From positions 1 through 54,979 of the forward strand of contig DASWHX010000158.1 of NCBI GenBank assembly GCA_036397995.1: a DNA stretch of 54,979 bases, read 5' to 3'. Every line of letters begins with the position of its first letter. Position 1 is the first letter of the stretch. The stretch comes from DASWHX01 sp036397995 (lineage in GTDB: Bacteria; Bacteroidota; Bacteroidia; Cytophagales; Cyclobacteriaceae). The position numbers and the translations under genes were made by a program. A model generated the notes under the pieces. It had not been told where the DNA came from. It made no database searches and saw only the letters and a list, made by a program, of their open reading frames with translations. This document shows positions 44,123 through 53,071 of this stretch, in pieces.

Positions 44123-44817
44123 ATGAAAGAAAAAAACTTTTAGTAGTAGAAGATGATCCAAACCTCGGACAAATTCTGAGGGAGTATCTTGAAATTAAAG
44201 GATATGATGCCGAGCTATGTACTGACGGAGAAAAAGGCCTGGCCACTTATAGAAAAGGAAAGTTTGACCTCTGCATCCTTGACGTGATGTTGCCAAAGAA
44301 GGATGGATTTTCATTGGCAAGAGAAATCAGGATTATGGATGAAAATACTCCCATCATATTTCTAACTGCAAAAAACCTTAAACAAGATACCATTGAAGGG
44401 TTTAAAATTGGTGGAGATGACTACATCACAAAGCCATTTTCAATGGAAGAATTAATTCTCAGGTTAAATGCAATATTGAAGCGAACTACTCCCAATCTTA
44501 ATGGAAGCGGGAATCAAAAATTCACTTTTGGCTCATTTGAATTTGATTATGGCCAATACGTGCTTACATGCAAAGGCAAGTCATGGAGATTAACAGCAAA
44601 AGAAGCTGATTTACTAATGCTATTGTGTCAAAATATAAACAAACTTCTTGACCGGAAATTGGCTCTTAAGCTTATTTGGCACGACGACAGCTACTTTAAC
44701 TCACGGTCTATGGATGTCTACATAACTAAACTGAGGAAATATTTGAAAGAAGATGAGCAACACGTTCGCATTATTACCGTTCATGGACAAGGTTTTAAGC
44801 TTGTATCTATAAATTAA
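44119..44817 (+). CDS. OmpR/PhoB-family response regulator (RprY-like)
   Basis: A 232-aa regulator. The receiver has the acidic pocket EDDP near residues 11-14, phospho-acceptor D55 (CILDVMLPKKDG), LTAKN and DYITKPFSMEEL. A winged-helix DNA-binding domain occupies about 130-230 (WRLTAKEADLLMLLCQN, SRSMDVYITKLRKYL). The run EGFKIGGDDYITKPFSMEEL is very like RprY of Bacteroides. No further gene is coupled: a 150-base gap follows with no clear terminator. Confidence 0.93.
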   Translation: MNERKKLLVVEDDPNLGQILREYLEIKGYDAELCTDGEKGLATYRKGKFDLCILDVMLPKKDGFSLAREIRIMDENTPIIFLTAKNLKQDTIEGFKIGGDDYITKPFSMEELILRLNAILKRTTPNLNGSGNQKFTFGSFEFDYGQYVLTCKGKSWRLTAKEADLLMLLCQNINKLLDRKLALKLIWHDDSYFNSRSMDVYITKLRKYLKEDEQHVRIITVHGQGFKLVSIN

Positions 44818-44967
44818 TTTCCCTATATTTCTTATCGGCCGCAAGTTTCTCTTTGAAACTGAACCGGAGGCGGCATTCTGACTCATTTTAGGCGATTTCT
44901 CTAAATAGTAGATTAGCAAAATCAATAAAGATTATCCAAAGGGTAATCCATAAAATTGGTAACACAA

Positions 44968-45717
44968 ATGATACAAATTATTCCATCCATAGCGATTCTA
45001 AATGGCAAAGTGGTCAGGTTGATTCAGGGTAATTATTTCGCTGAAACGTCCTACAAGGAAAGTCCGCTGGATGTAGCAAAGAAGTATGAAGCACATGGAA
45101 TAGAAGTAGTTCATTTAGTTGATTTGGACGGTGCCCAGAGAGGATCCCCTGTCAATTACCATATTCTTGAGGCCATTGCAGGCCATACATCGCTGAAAGT
45201 TGATTTCACAGGTGGAATTCATACCGATGGCGACATCAACAAAGCGTATGAATACGGTGCAACATTTATTACTGCTGCTTCCATAGCAGCAACTAACCCC
45301 AATTTGTTCGGCTCATGGATAATCAGCTATGGCAGAGAAAGAATTACCCTGGGAGCTGATTCCCTGGATAGAAAAATAGCCATCCGAGGATGGCAAAAAA
45401 ATACCACCATTGATTTGTTTGAGCATATTGATTATTTCTACAGCAGGGGTCTCAAATATGTAAAAACCACCGATATCTCAAGGGACGGAGTAATGCAAGG
45501 GCCCAACTTTAAATTATACCGTCAGCTAATGAAAACATTTCCAGGCATGAGTATACTTGCAAGCGGGGGTGTTAAAAATATGGATGATGTTGATAAGTTA
45601 AATGAAATCGGAATTTTTGCTGTTATTATAGGAAAGGCATTCTACGAAGGTCGTATTAAATTGAAGGAATTGGAAAAATACCTGGTTACACATCCAATCC
45701 AAACTTTGAAATCCTGA
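44968..45717 (+). CDS. HisA-family TIM-barrel protein with altered catalytic residues
   Basis: A 249-aa protein clearly related to HisA (ProFAR isomerase): GKVVRLIQGNYF, VHLVDLDGAQRG, GWQKNTTIDLFEHI, TTDISRDGVMQGPNF and ILASGGVKNMDDVDKL. However, the first catalytic Asp, normally in PA(I/L)DL near residue 8, is Ala9 here (IIPSIAILNG). The phosphate loop GGG(I/V)R is TGGIH, and the GST loop is TAAS. The second catalytic Asp (TTDISRDG) is kept. No other his gene is nearby. It is probably a paralogue with another substrate, not the histidine-pathway enzyme. Start ATG at 44968 chosen over TTG at 44956. Confidence 0.85.
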   Translation: MIQIIPSIAILNGKVVRLIQGNYFAETSYKESPLDVAKKYEAHGIEVVHLVDLDGAQRGSPVNYHILEAIAGHTSLKVDFTGGIHTDGDINKAYEYGATFITAASIAATNPNLFGSWIISYGRERITLGADSLDRKIAIRGWQKNTTIDLFEHIDYFYSRGLKYVKTTDISRDGVMQGPNFKLYRQLMKTFPGMSILASGGVKNMDDVDKLNEIGIFAVIIGKAFYEGRIKLKELEKYLVTHPIQTLKS

Positions 45718-45730
45718 TTAATCTGATTTT

Positions 45731-46090
45731 CTAAAAGGATTCATCCAGCAAATCCGGGAACTTAAATTTCTCAATCAGGTAAAATAGAAAATTGAAAGAT
45801 GAGACTGGCGAATTATTTTGGTCCTCAGGTGGAACGGATAATTCACCGGTGGGTCGTTTTTCTTCGGGTTTAATTTGCTTGTTTAGAAGTCCTTTGGGTT
45901 GCTCAGGGATTTCTGAATCCAAATCTATCTGAGCAGAATCAACCTCGGCGAGGTCACTTTTTTCGCCGGTTTGCTGGCTTTCCTGATTTCCTTCTTTATT
46001 ATTCTTATCTTCCTTAAGAGATGTGGCAAAGGAATTTGTACCAATCAGAAGACAGGTTATGAAACTAACGATAAGGAGTGGATTTTTCAC
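45731..46090 (-). CDS. Small exported acidic protein of unknown function
   Basis: A 119-aa protein with signal peptide MKNPLLIVSFITCLLIGTNSFA. The mature part is low-complexity and rich in Glu, Lys, Gln and Pro (a disordered linker) and ends with a possible folded helix FNFLFYLIEKFKFPDLLDE. No family recognised. It is convergent with the HisA-like gene, 13 bases away, with no terminator visible. Confidence 0.6.
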   Translation of the reverse strand: MKNPLLIVSFITCLLIGTNSFATSLKEDKNNKEGNQESQQTGEKSDLAEVDSAQIDLDSEIPEQPKGLLNKQIKPEEKRPTGELSVPPEDQNNSPVSSFNFLFYLIEKFKFPDLLDESF

Positions 46091-46194
46091 AAAAAAAAGC
46101 GCTTTCTATGCTTTAAACGTAATATTGACCCATTTTGTTTCAAGTTAATAAAAAGGAAAATGTAACTTAGCGAGGTCACAAAAATTTTTAATGA

Positions 46195-46533
46195 ATGGCG
46201 TTGATTTCCTGGGAGGATTTTGAGTCAGTAGACCTTAGAGTAGGCACTATTATTTCCGCTTCGGAGTTTCCTGAGGCAAAAAAGCCTGCATTTAAACTGG
46301 AGGTGGACTTTGGAGCAGCAATAGGCGTTAAGAAATCCAGTGCACAGATAACTAAACACTATAATCCCCAAATACTTCTGGGTAAACAAGTGCTTTGCGT
46401 GGTAAACTTCCCCCCCAGACAAATAGGTCCGGTTATTTCAGAAGTTTTAGTTACCGGTTTTCCGGATGAAACGGGCGAAGTAATATTGGCAATACCGGAT
46501 AAGGAAGTTCCGAACGGTAAAAAATTATTTTAA
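46195..46533 (+). CDS. csaA: CsaA-like tRNA-binding domain protein
   Basis: A 112-aa single-domain protein of the tRBD (EMAP-II/Arc1p) OB-fold family: DLRVGTIISASEFPEAKKPAFKLEVDFG at the N-terminus, then VNFPPRQIGPVISEVLVTGF and a C-terminal NGKKLF. CsaA was named as an export-related chaperone in Bacillus and also binds tRNA. Two bases separate it from the acetyltransferase gene. Length and sequence are normal for the family. Confidence 0.92.
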   Translation: MALISWEDFESVDLRVGTIISASEFPEAKKPAFKLEVDFGAAIGVKKSSAQITKHYNPQILLGKQVLCVVNFPPRQIGPVISEVLVTGFPDETGEVILAIPDKEVPNGKKLF

Positions 46534-46535
46534 CC

Positions 46536-47408
46536 TTGCTGACTACATTAAGCGAAATTCGTTTTCTCGGTATCAAAGATTTGCCCCAAATGCATGAAGC
46601 TTTTTTAAAGGCTTTTTCAGATTACGAGATTCCATTCAATCTTTCGCTGGCAGAATTCAGCAAAAAATTTGTTGAAAAATTAAGTATTGACTTTGGTCTT
46701 TCTCCGGCTATTTTTCATGAAGGTGAGATTGCCGCGTTTATATTTACTTCAATCAATTATTATGACGGAAGACTAACCGCTTATAATGGAGGTACCGGTG
46801 TTTTGCCTGCATACAGGGGCAGAAGGTATGTGCAACAATTGTATAACCTTCTGCTTCCAAAGTTGCAGAATAGAATGGTTTACCACTGTGTGTTAGAAGT
46901 ATTAACAAGGAATGAACGGGCAATCAAGGTTTATGAGTCATGTGGTTTTGGTAAATCAAGGTATTACCATTGTTTTAAGTTGTTGGGAAGGAAAAGATTC
47001 AAAAATTATCATTATCCATGGAATATTCGGATTAGTACAACACCTGACTGGAAAACCTATACGCGGTATTTTGATTTTTTACCATCTTTCCTGGATACTC
47101 CCGCAATGATTGATCAGAATTTAAAGAATGAAAAAATAATTGAGGCCATAATTCATGGAGAAGTTGCCGGATATGCAATTTACCAAAAGGCGCAAGGAAG
47201 AATAAGTCACATCGGAGTCGCATCAAATTGGAGAGGCAAAGGAATTGGGTCGTCACTTATTGATTACATTTATGAGGACGCCGCTAATAAGAATCTTACC
47301 ATAATAAATATTAACAAAGAGGCTGTAGGTGTAAAAGACTTTCTAACCCGCATGGGATTTGAAAATCAATTCGATCAATGGGAAATGGTAAAAAGTGTTG
47401 ATAAATGA
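46536..47408 (+). CDS. Tandem GNAT-family N-acetyltransferase
   Basis: A 290-aa protein with two GNAT domains. The first has the acetyl-CoA loop VLPAYRGRRYVQQL and the ending VYESCGFGKSRYY. The second has VASNWRGKGIGSSLIDYI near residue 230. The substrate is unknown. The start is TTG at 46536, two bases after csaA, and its TGA overlaps the murF-alr start as ATGA. Co-transcription with a peptidoglycan enzyme is likely, but a functional link is inference only. Confidence 0.85.
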   Translation: MLTTLSEIRFLGIKDLPQMHEAFLKAFSDYEIPFNLSLAEFSKKFVEKLSIDFGLSPAIFHEGEIAAFIFTSINYYDGRLTAYNGGTGVLPAYRGRRYVQQLYNLLLPKLQNRMVYHCVLEVLTRNERAIKVYESCGFGKSRYYHCFKLLGRKRFKNYHYPWNIRISTTPDWKTYTRYFDFLPSFLDTPAMIDQNLKNEKIIEAIIHGEVAGYAIYQKAQGRISHIGVASNWRGKGIGSSLIDYIYEDAANKNLTIININKEAVGVKDFLTRMGFENQFDQWEMVKSVDK

Positions 47409-49849
47409 TCACATTTAACTCTTTGCCAGGCATCACTAATGGAAAAATTGTCAATCAATTAAAAGATTATGAGATTCGATATCTGGCCATTGACAGCAGA
47501 AAAATTATTTCATCCCCCCACACTTTATTTTTTGCCATAAAAGGAGATCGGCATGATGGACACAATTATTTGGAGTCCCTGGTAAAGGCCGGGATCACCA
47601 ATTTTGTGGTTGAGACAGACCTCCCGGTTTCAATGGATATTTCCTCTTGCAACATTTTAAAAGTAAAGTCTTCTACTGAAGCCCTTCAACATATAGCAGC
47701 GAACCACCGTGCAGAATTTACCTTACCTGTAATCGGAATAACAGGAAGCAGCGGAAAAACAATTGTAAAGGAATGGCTATTCCAGTTGTTGCAAGGCGAA
47801 AGAATTGTATTTAGGAGTCCAAAGAGCTATAACTCACAAGTGGGGGTTCCCTTATCTGTTTGGCAAATGAACGCTCACCATGAGTTGGCCATTATTGAAG
47901 CTGGAATTAGCAAACCCGGCGAAATGGAAAAACTGGAAAGGATTATTAAACCGGAAATTGGCTTATTTACCAATATCGGAACCGCTCATGATTCGGGTTT
48001 TGCCTCGAGAGAAGAAAAAGCGCGCGAAAAAACAAGACTTTTCAAAAACTGCAAGTTGATAATTTTTTGTAGAGATGATCTGCAAGTGGAGAACGCAATA
48101 AAAGAATTGGGGAGAAAAAAAACGTTTACCTGGTCGGCAACCGACAAAGATGCGGATTTGCAAATTGTGAAGACAACATCCCGCGAATTAGTTTGCAGAT
48201 TTAATGAAATTGAATTCACCATCGAAATTCCCGGAGACAACAAAGCTAGTATTGATAATTCATCTCATTGCATTGCAGCTTTGCTCTCCATGGGAATTCC
48301 TGTAAAAAAAATAAAAGAAAGTTTCAAAAATCTGCAACCCGTTTCAATGCGGTTGGAACTGAAAAAAGGAATTAATAACTGCCCAATTATTGATGACTCT
48401 TATAATAATGACTTGATGGGGTTGGAAATCGCGCTGGATTTTCTTACCCATCAAAGCAAGAAAGGGAAAAAAACCGTGATTCTTTCTGATATTCTAACGT
48501 CAGGAATTCCTGATGAAGAGCTTTATCAGCTGGTAGATAAACTTTTAGATCAGAAGAAGATCAGCCGGCTGATTGGTGTTGGCCCGGGAATTAATTCAAT
48601 GAATGAGAAATTTACTCTGCCGAGGAAATTTTTTGAAACTACAGAAGAACTACTCAAAGAACTCCCCAGGATATCATTTGAAAATGAAACAATACTGGTG
48701 AAAGGAGCCAGGGATTTTAAGCTCGAAAAAGTCGTCGACAAGCTGGTTTTGAAGATTCACAGCACTGTATTGGAGATCAACCTGGATGCCTTAACCCATA
48801 ATCTCAATTATTACAAGTCGAAACTGAAGCCTGCAGTGGAAATCATGGCGATGGTGAAAGCTTTCGCTTATGGCTCAGGGAGTGTGGAAATCGCAAGGTG
48901 GCTTCAATTTCACCAGGTAAATTACCTGGCCGTAGCTTATGCGGATGAGGGGTTAATACTACGTAGCCATGGTGTGGAAATACCCATCATGGTCATGAAC
49001 CCAACTCCTGATTCATTTGATAAATTGATTTCCTATAATCTGGAACCTGAGATATATTCTGAGAAAATTCTTAAAAGCCTTTTGAATTATTTATCAGAAA
49101 AAGCAGAAAAAGTTTCTATTCATTTAAAGACAGATACCGGTATGCACCGGCTGGGTTTTGATGAAGAAGAATTGAACCATGTTAAAGAACTGCTACAAAA
49201 TGAAAAAATAACCGTTGAGTCGGTATTCACCCACCTGGCAGCACAGGAAAATGCAGATCAGGATGAGTTCACCAGGATTCAGATTCAGAGTTTTGAAAAA
49301 ATGTATACGCAAATCTCCGGTTGGATAGAAACCAAACCCAAACGGCATGTTCTGAATTCGGCGGGAATATTGCGATTTCCTGAATTTCAGTATGAACGGG
49401 TTCGGCTGGGAATCGGTCTCTATGGGATAGATCCAATTGAGGCTGGAAATGATCTGATGCCTGTTGGAACATTTCGAACCCTTATTAGTCAGGTGAAAAA
49501 GATAAAACCCGGGGAAACGATTGGCTATGGAAGAATAGGAAAAGCGGAACAAGGTTTGAAGATTGCTACTATTCCGGTAGGATACGCGGATGGCTTTAAC
49601 CGAAGATTCAGTAATGGAGTCGGGCAGGTTATAATAAATAATAAAAGAGCCAAAGTAATCGGTAATGTTTGCATGGATATGACCATGATTGATATTACAG
49701 ACATTGATGCCAGTGAAGGCGATGAGGTAATTATCTACGGTGCAGAAAATCCCATAGATGAAATGGCAAAAAAGATTGGTACAATATCGTATGAATTATT
49801 GACCGGGATTGGAGAAAGAGTGAAACGGGTGTTTGTCCAAGAGACGTAA
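47405..49849 (+). CDS. murF-alr: Bifunctional UDP-MurNAc-tripeptide:D-Ala-D-Ala ligase / alanine racemase
   Basis: An 814-aa fusion typical of Bacteroidota. Residues about 1-455 are MurF, with the ATP loop GITGSSGKT near 111-119, NSQVGVPLSVW and the C-terminal DDSYNNDLMG and VKGARDFKLE. From about 460 is alanine racemase, with PLP lysine K485 (MVKAFAYG), HLKTDTGMHRLGF, and the C-terminal catalytic-Tyr region GETIGYGRIG. It makes D-alanine and joins D-Ala-D-Ala to the muramyl tripeptide in the cytoplasm. Both halves look intact. Confidence 0.97.
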   Translation: MITFNSLPGITNGKIVNQLKDYEIRYLAIDSRKIISSPHTLFFAIKGDRHDGHNYLESLVKAGITNFVVETDLPVSMDISSCNILKVKSSTEALQHIAANHRAEFTLPVIGITGSSGKTIVKEWLFQLLQGERIVFRSPKSYNSQVGVPLSVWQMNAHHELAIIEAGISKPGEMEKLERIIKPEIGLFTNIGTAHDSGFASREEKAREKTRLFKNCKLIIFCRDDLQVENAIKELGRKKTFTWSATDKDADLQIVKTTSRELVCRFNEIEFTIEIPGDNKASIDNSSHCIAALLSMGIPVKKIKESFKNLQPVSMRLELKKGINNCPIIDDSYNNDLMGLEIALDFLTHQSKKGKKTVILSDILTSGIPDEELYQLVDKLLDQKKISRLIGVGPGINSMNEKFTLPRKFFETTEELLKELPRISFENETILVKGARDFKLEKVVDKLVLKIHSTVLEINLDALTHNLNYYKSKLKPAVEIMAMVKAFAYGSGSVEIARWLQFHQVNYLAVAYADEGLILRSHGVEIPIMVMNPTPDSFDKLISYNLEPEIYSEKILKSLLNYLSEKAEKVSIHLKTDTGMHRLGFDEEELNHVKELLQNEKITVESVFTHLAAQENADQDEFTRIQIQSFEKMYTQISGWIETKPKRHVLNSAGILRFPEFQYERVRLGIGLYGIDPIEAGNDLMPVGTFRTLISQVKKIKPGETIGYGRIGKAEQGLKIATIPVGYADGFNRRFSNGVGQVIINNKRAKVIGNVCMDMTMIDITDIDASEGDEVIIYGAENPIDEMAKKIGTISYELLTGIGERVKRVFVQET

Positions 49850-50424
49850 TTTGTCTCCATCCTCAACAAACTGGGCATTAAATACTATTAATTAAGGAAA
49901 GCACATAATGGGATGAAGGCGTACCCGGTAACTACCACTCCGTGATGAAGTTAAAAGAGTTAAAAATTTCTTTTCTGAATGAGGGGATTGGTTAAAATCT
50001 CACTGAATTTTCCCACTATTTATTTCTTTAGAATTATTTAGAAAAAGTTGAAGTATCAGAAAGAAATAGCTTTGCAAATATTATTTATTGATGAAGCTGT
50101 GTATTTTCTAATTTTTGATAAATCTTATCGGCTTTGTCCCGGTTGACCCCTTAAGATGCAGGATATACACTCCTTTTTTCCAGGAGCTCACATCCAATTG
50201 TTCAAAACCACCTTACTGAAACTATCTCCACCAGTTGTCTTTATTGCCCGAACTAACTTTTGCTAATCATCCGAAATTTTATTCGAACGGCCATACATAA
50301 TTCAGCACCAGGTAATACCTTTGCCGAAAATTCAAGATTTTTTTCAGCCGGGTGATTTTAAGCAAATCGATCATTTGGCCTAATATTTTGTTTTCGAAAT
50401 CAAATTGAAAAACACGACTGCCTG
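49850..50424. other. Intergenic region with decayed gene remnant
   Basis: 575 bases between murF-alr and the barrel gene with no intact gene. The middle (50108-50262) holds a broken minus-strand T9SS sorting domain, listed separately. The first 250 bases and the last 150 bases show only short open frames with no recognisable features. A TATTTTG stretch near 50386-50393 is one base short of a TAnnTTTG box and could serve the next gene. Confidence 0.6.
50108..50262 (-). pseudogene. Remnant of a T9SS type A sorting domain
   Basis: The minus strand encodes LDVSSWKKGVYILHLKG followed by STGTKPIRFIKN and a stop (50108-50110), the classic end of a type A C-terminal sorting signal. The preceding part (KTTGGDSFSKVVLN) is in a neighbouring frame, so one base appears to have been lost or gained near 50195, and the remnant's own frame has in-frame stops upstream. 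The rest of the protein is not found. It is the tail of a lost secreted protein. Confidence 0.8.
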
Positions 50425-51345
50425 ATGAAATCTTATTCTAGAATTGCCATATTCTTTATATTTATGGCATTTATCCTGGTTGCAGGAAAATCTCAGGCAC
50501 AGAATAATAACACGGTGAGCATGAATTCTTCCGAGTATGCCATTCGGATTACCATTATCAACGGTGCCACCATGTCTCCGGTCAGAAATGCGACTATAAC
50601 AGTGGATAGCCTAACCCGCACTTACAAGAGTCAGGTCGAAGGAGTCTACTCCATTCGACTTCCACGGGGAAATCACACACTAAAGATTGTCGCCTCGGGT
50701 TATCAGGACGTTTATCAGCCGGTTTCAGTTTTCGATGATGGCCAGTTCAAATTGAAAATGTATCGGCTAATTGAACGAAAAGACAGACTAAATGTGGGCC
50801 GGTATCCGGTTAAGCTGAGCTTTGATAATATACAAAAAAGGAAAGGATTAATGTTTGGATTCGGATTAGGAACCGGTTACTCCAATCATGCGGCATCGTA
50901 TACCGTAAGATCTGATGGCTTCGGTAATTTTAAAGAATTGAGCGGCTACAGGCTTATGACTCTTAATTTCGAAATAGGATATGGGCTTTCTCCCAAATTT
51001 TTTATCAATTATAACTACAAATATTCTCCACCAAATACAACAGTTTCGGCATATCAAAGTACTTATCACGGTGGCGAATTGAACTTTTCACCCGGCAGAT
51101 GGGGCAGAGGATTAATTACTCTGGGTGGAGGATATCAGATCGCGAAAGATAAAGAAGGAACCCTGGCGGATGGGTATTTAGTTAATGCCGGATTAGGGTA
51201 TGAAGTTTCTCCCCACTTTGTTTTTGAAATGACCAATTTCCTGGGCACAATGAATAATAAGGTAGATGAGAAAACCGGAAACAGGTTTATGAATACTTCA
51301 ACGGAATTTATTCTCCAGATTTCAATCAATTATTTGTTCTATTAA
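50425..51345 (+). CDS. Exported protein with carboxypeptidase-type regulatory domain and barrel-like C-terminus
   Basis: A 306-aa protein with signal peptide IAIFFIFMAFILVAGKSQA. Residues about 30-115 are a CarboxypepD-regulatory-like domain (RITIINGATMSPVRNATITV, GVYSIRLPRGNHTLKIVASGY). The rest has strand-rich barrel-like sequence (FGFGLGTGYSNHAA, LNFEIGYGLSPKFFINYNYKY, final ILQISINYLFY). It resembles small outer-membrane proteins of Bacteroidota. Function is unknown. Confidence 0.78.
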   Translation: MKSYSRIAIFFIFMAFILVAGKSQAQNNNTVSMNSSEYAIRITIINGATMSPVRNATITVDSLTRTYKSQVEGVYSIRLPRGNHTLKIVASGYQDVYQPVSVFDDGQFKLKMYRLIERKDRLNVGRYPVKLSFDNIQKRKGLMFGFGLGTGYSNHAASYTVRSDGFGNFKELSGYRLMTLNFEIGYGLSPKFFINYNYKYSPPNTTVSAYQSTYHGGELNFSPGRWGRGLITLGGGYQIAKDKEGTLADGYLVNAGLGYEVSPHFVFEMTNFLGTMNNKVDEKTGNRFMNTSTEFILQISINYLFY

Positions 51346-51415
51346 TGTCCGCTTCACTTTGGAGACCACTAATTTATTATGTGTGAATTCAAAAAAAATT
51401 AATCACGTTTTTGGC

Positions 51416-51913
51416 TCAGCCGGAATTATCCACTAACTCAATATTCAGCACTTCAGCAAGGCTAATTAGTTCATCTAAAATTTCCTCATGGTTAGGTGAA
51501 GAATCCAATAAATAAGTGGAACCATCCTTAAGTAACAGGAAGGCTTTGAATTCAAAACCCTGAGACGTTAATGTCTGAGAACTGTGGGTGGGAGCTGTTC
51601 TTTTTTGGCTAAACTTTACTTTATTTATAAAAACTTCTTTTATGTGGTGAAGAGGAACGGGTGCGGCGATTCCGATCCCAACTGAAAATAAAAGCAAAGA
51701 TTTCCTTAATGTGATTTGATCGAGATCTACGACCACGACCCTTTGTAAGACAAATAGTAAAAAAGTAATAATAATTAAGATTCCAAAAAATATCTGGGCA
51801 GGCAGACTAGTCAGATTATTATAATAAATGTAAGCTGTAAAAATCAATGTCGCTACTACAAACCAGGCGGAAGCTGAAAAGGAAACAGCTCTACGCTTAA
51901 AGAATTGATGCAT
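51416..51913 (-). CDS. Two-helix membrane protein with PH-like C-terminal domain
   Basis: A 165-aa protein. Two hydrophobic helices span about residues 13-58 (SAWFVVATLIFTAYIYY and IFFGILIIITFLLFVL). The cytoplasmic or periplasmic part has VVVVDLDQITLRKS and VPLHHIKEVFINKV, reminiscent of bacterial PH-like (bPH2/DUF304) domains. Function unknown. It stands alone between the barrel gene and the AraC gene. Confidence 0.65.
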   Translation of the reverse strand: MHQFFKRRAVSFSASAWFVVATLIFTAYIYYNNLTSLPAQIFFGILIIITFLLFVLQRVVVVDLDQITLRKSLLLFSVGIGIAAPVPLHHIKEVFINKVKFSQKRTAPTHSSQTLTSQGFEFKAFLLLKDGSTYLLDSSPNHEEILDELISLAEVLNIELVDNSG

Positions 51914-51995
51914 TCAGGTAAGTTAGCTCTCTCCTCAGTTTGAAGCAATGATTAATATTGACAAATCTGATTAAACACTATGGAAACATGATAAA

Positions 51996-52033
51996 AGGAA
52001 TATCGGAGTACGTAAGGAATATCGAAGTACGTA
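51996..52033. repeat. Tandem 19-base direct repeat upstream of the AraC gene
   Basis: AGGAATATCGGAGTACGTA (51996-52014) is followed at once by AGGAATATCGAAGTACGTA (52015-52033), with one mismatch. It lies about 100 bases before the AraC-family gene. AraC proteins commonly bind tandem direct half-sites about two helical turns apart, so this may be an operator. Confidence 0.75.
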
Positions 52034-52116
52034 TTAAAAATGTTCAATGAGGTATAAAATGAAGTATTTACAACCCGGAAATCGAATGTATTGAACTCAT
52101 TAGTTAATTTAAAGCT

Positions 52117-52124
52117 TAATTTTG
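52117..52124 (+). promoter_or_regulatory. -7 box at the AraC gene start
   Basis: TAATTTTG matches TAnnTTTG exactly; a TTG at 52091-52093 is 23 bases upstream, slightly long for the -33 spacing. If used, transcription would start near 52131, almost on the GTG start codon, giving a leaderless or nearly leaderless mRNA. Confidence 0.4.
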
Positions 52125-52130
52125 TCGATC

Positions 52131-53066
52131 GTGAAAAAGGACGAGATAAAGGAAAGTAATTTTAGTGAAGAACATATATATATATCGGTAGAAACGGAAC
52201 TTAAATTGCGGCACTCAGAACTCAACAAGGGTGTGCGCCACTGCGAGATAATTAATTCCGAAAACAAAGCAGGGAAAGCAACAGTAAGGGTGGGGAAGCA
52301 TTTCATCGTGTACCTGTTTGTTAACGGAGATGCGGATTTGATATCTTCCATTGATCAGAAAGTTACTCATATAAGCAATGACCATTATGCAATGATGGTT
52401 TTTCCAGTGTCGGATTGGAGTTTTGAAATAGAGTTACAGCCGGAGCAAAATCTAAAGCTTTTATGCATTTCAATTTCTGAACTCCATGTAATTTTTGGAA
52501 ATCTGGATCTTCAGGATCCCCAAATGCTGAAAGATGCCTTAAAGAATTACAGGCAGAAATCCTTTCTTACCTTAAAGCCTTCCACACCGGCCGTCAGGAC
52601 AATTATTCACCAACTTTTTACAATAAGGGGTGAAGGAATATCCAGGATGGTTTATCAAAAGGGCAAGATTATGGAGTTCTTATCAGTCTTTCTTGGGTCC
52701 AGGGATAATGGAATTTCTGAAGCCGAATGTCCTTATATTACAGACAGCCTTGACTGGGAAAAAATACGCAACGCTGAGAAGATTATCAAAACAGATCTCG
52801 CCCATCCGCCCACAATAAAAGAGTTAGCCAAAAAGGTAGGAACCAATGAATTCAAACTAAAGATAGGGTTTAAACACCTGTATAAAAATACCATCTATGG
52901 TTACCTGAATGATTATCGCATGGATTATGCGAAGGAAATGTTGAGCAACAAGAATGTGCTTATTAAAGATATTTCAGAAAAAGTTGGGTATTCAAGTACC
53001 AGTCATTTTATTGCTTCATTCAGAAAGAAATTTGGCATCACTCCAAAGCAGTACCTGAGAGGATAG
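52131..53066 (+). CDS. AraC-family transcriptional regulator
   Basis: A 311-aa regulator. The C-terminal region, about residues 205-310, has the two helix-turn-helix units of AraC/XylS: TIKELAKKVGTNEFKLKIGF and IKDISEKVGYSSTSHFIASF, followed by RKKFGITPKQY. The N-terminal 200 residues are a probable sensing domain with no recognised ligand motif. The GTG at 52131 is preferred to the TTG at 52122, which lies inside the -7 box. It may regulate itself via the tandem repeat upstream. Confidence 0.9.
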   Translation: MKKDEIKESNFSEEHIYISVETELKLRHSELNKGVRHCEIINSENKAGKATVRVGKHFIVYLFVNGDADLISSIDQKVTHISNDHYAMMVFPVSDWSFEIELQPEQNLKLLCISISELHVIFGNLDLQDPQMLKDALKNYRQKSFLTLKPSTPAVRTIIHQLFTIRGEGISRMVYQKGKIMEFLSVFLGSRDNGISEAECPYITDSLDWEKIRNAEKIIKTDLAHPPTIKELAKKVGTNEFKLKIGFKHLYKNTIYGYLNDYRMDYAKEMLSNKNVLIKDISEKVGYSSTSHFIASFRKKFGITPKQYLRG

Positions 53067-53071
53067 AATTA

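Noticed and set aside
44838..44880. Possible terminator after the response regulator
   Set aside because: AGTTTC/GAAACT can pair but the stem is AT-rich and no T-run follows.
51996..52033. Possible CRISPR or iteron array
   Set aside because: Only two copies and no spacer between them; a regulator binding site is more likely.
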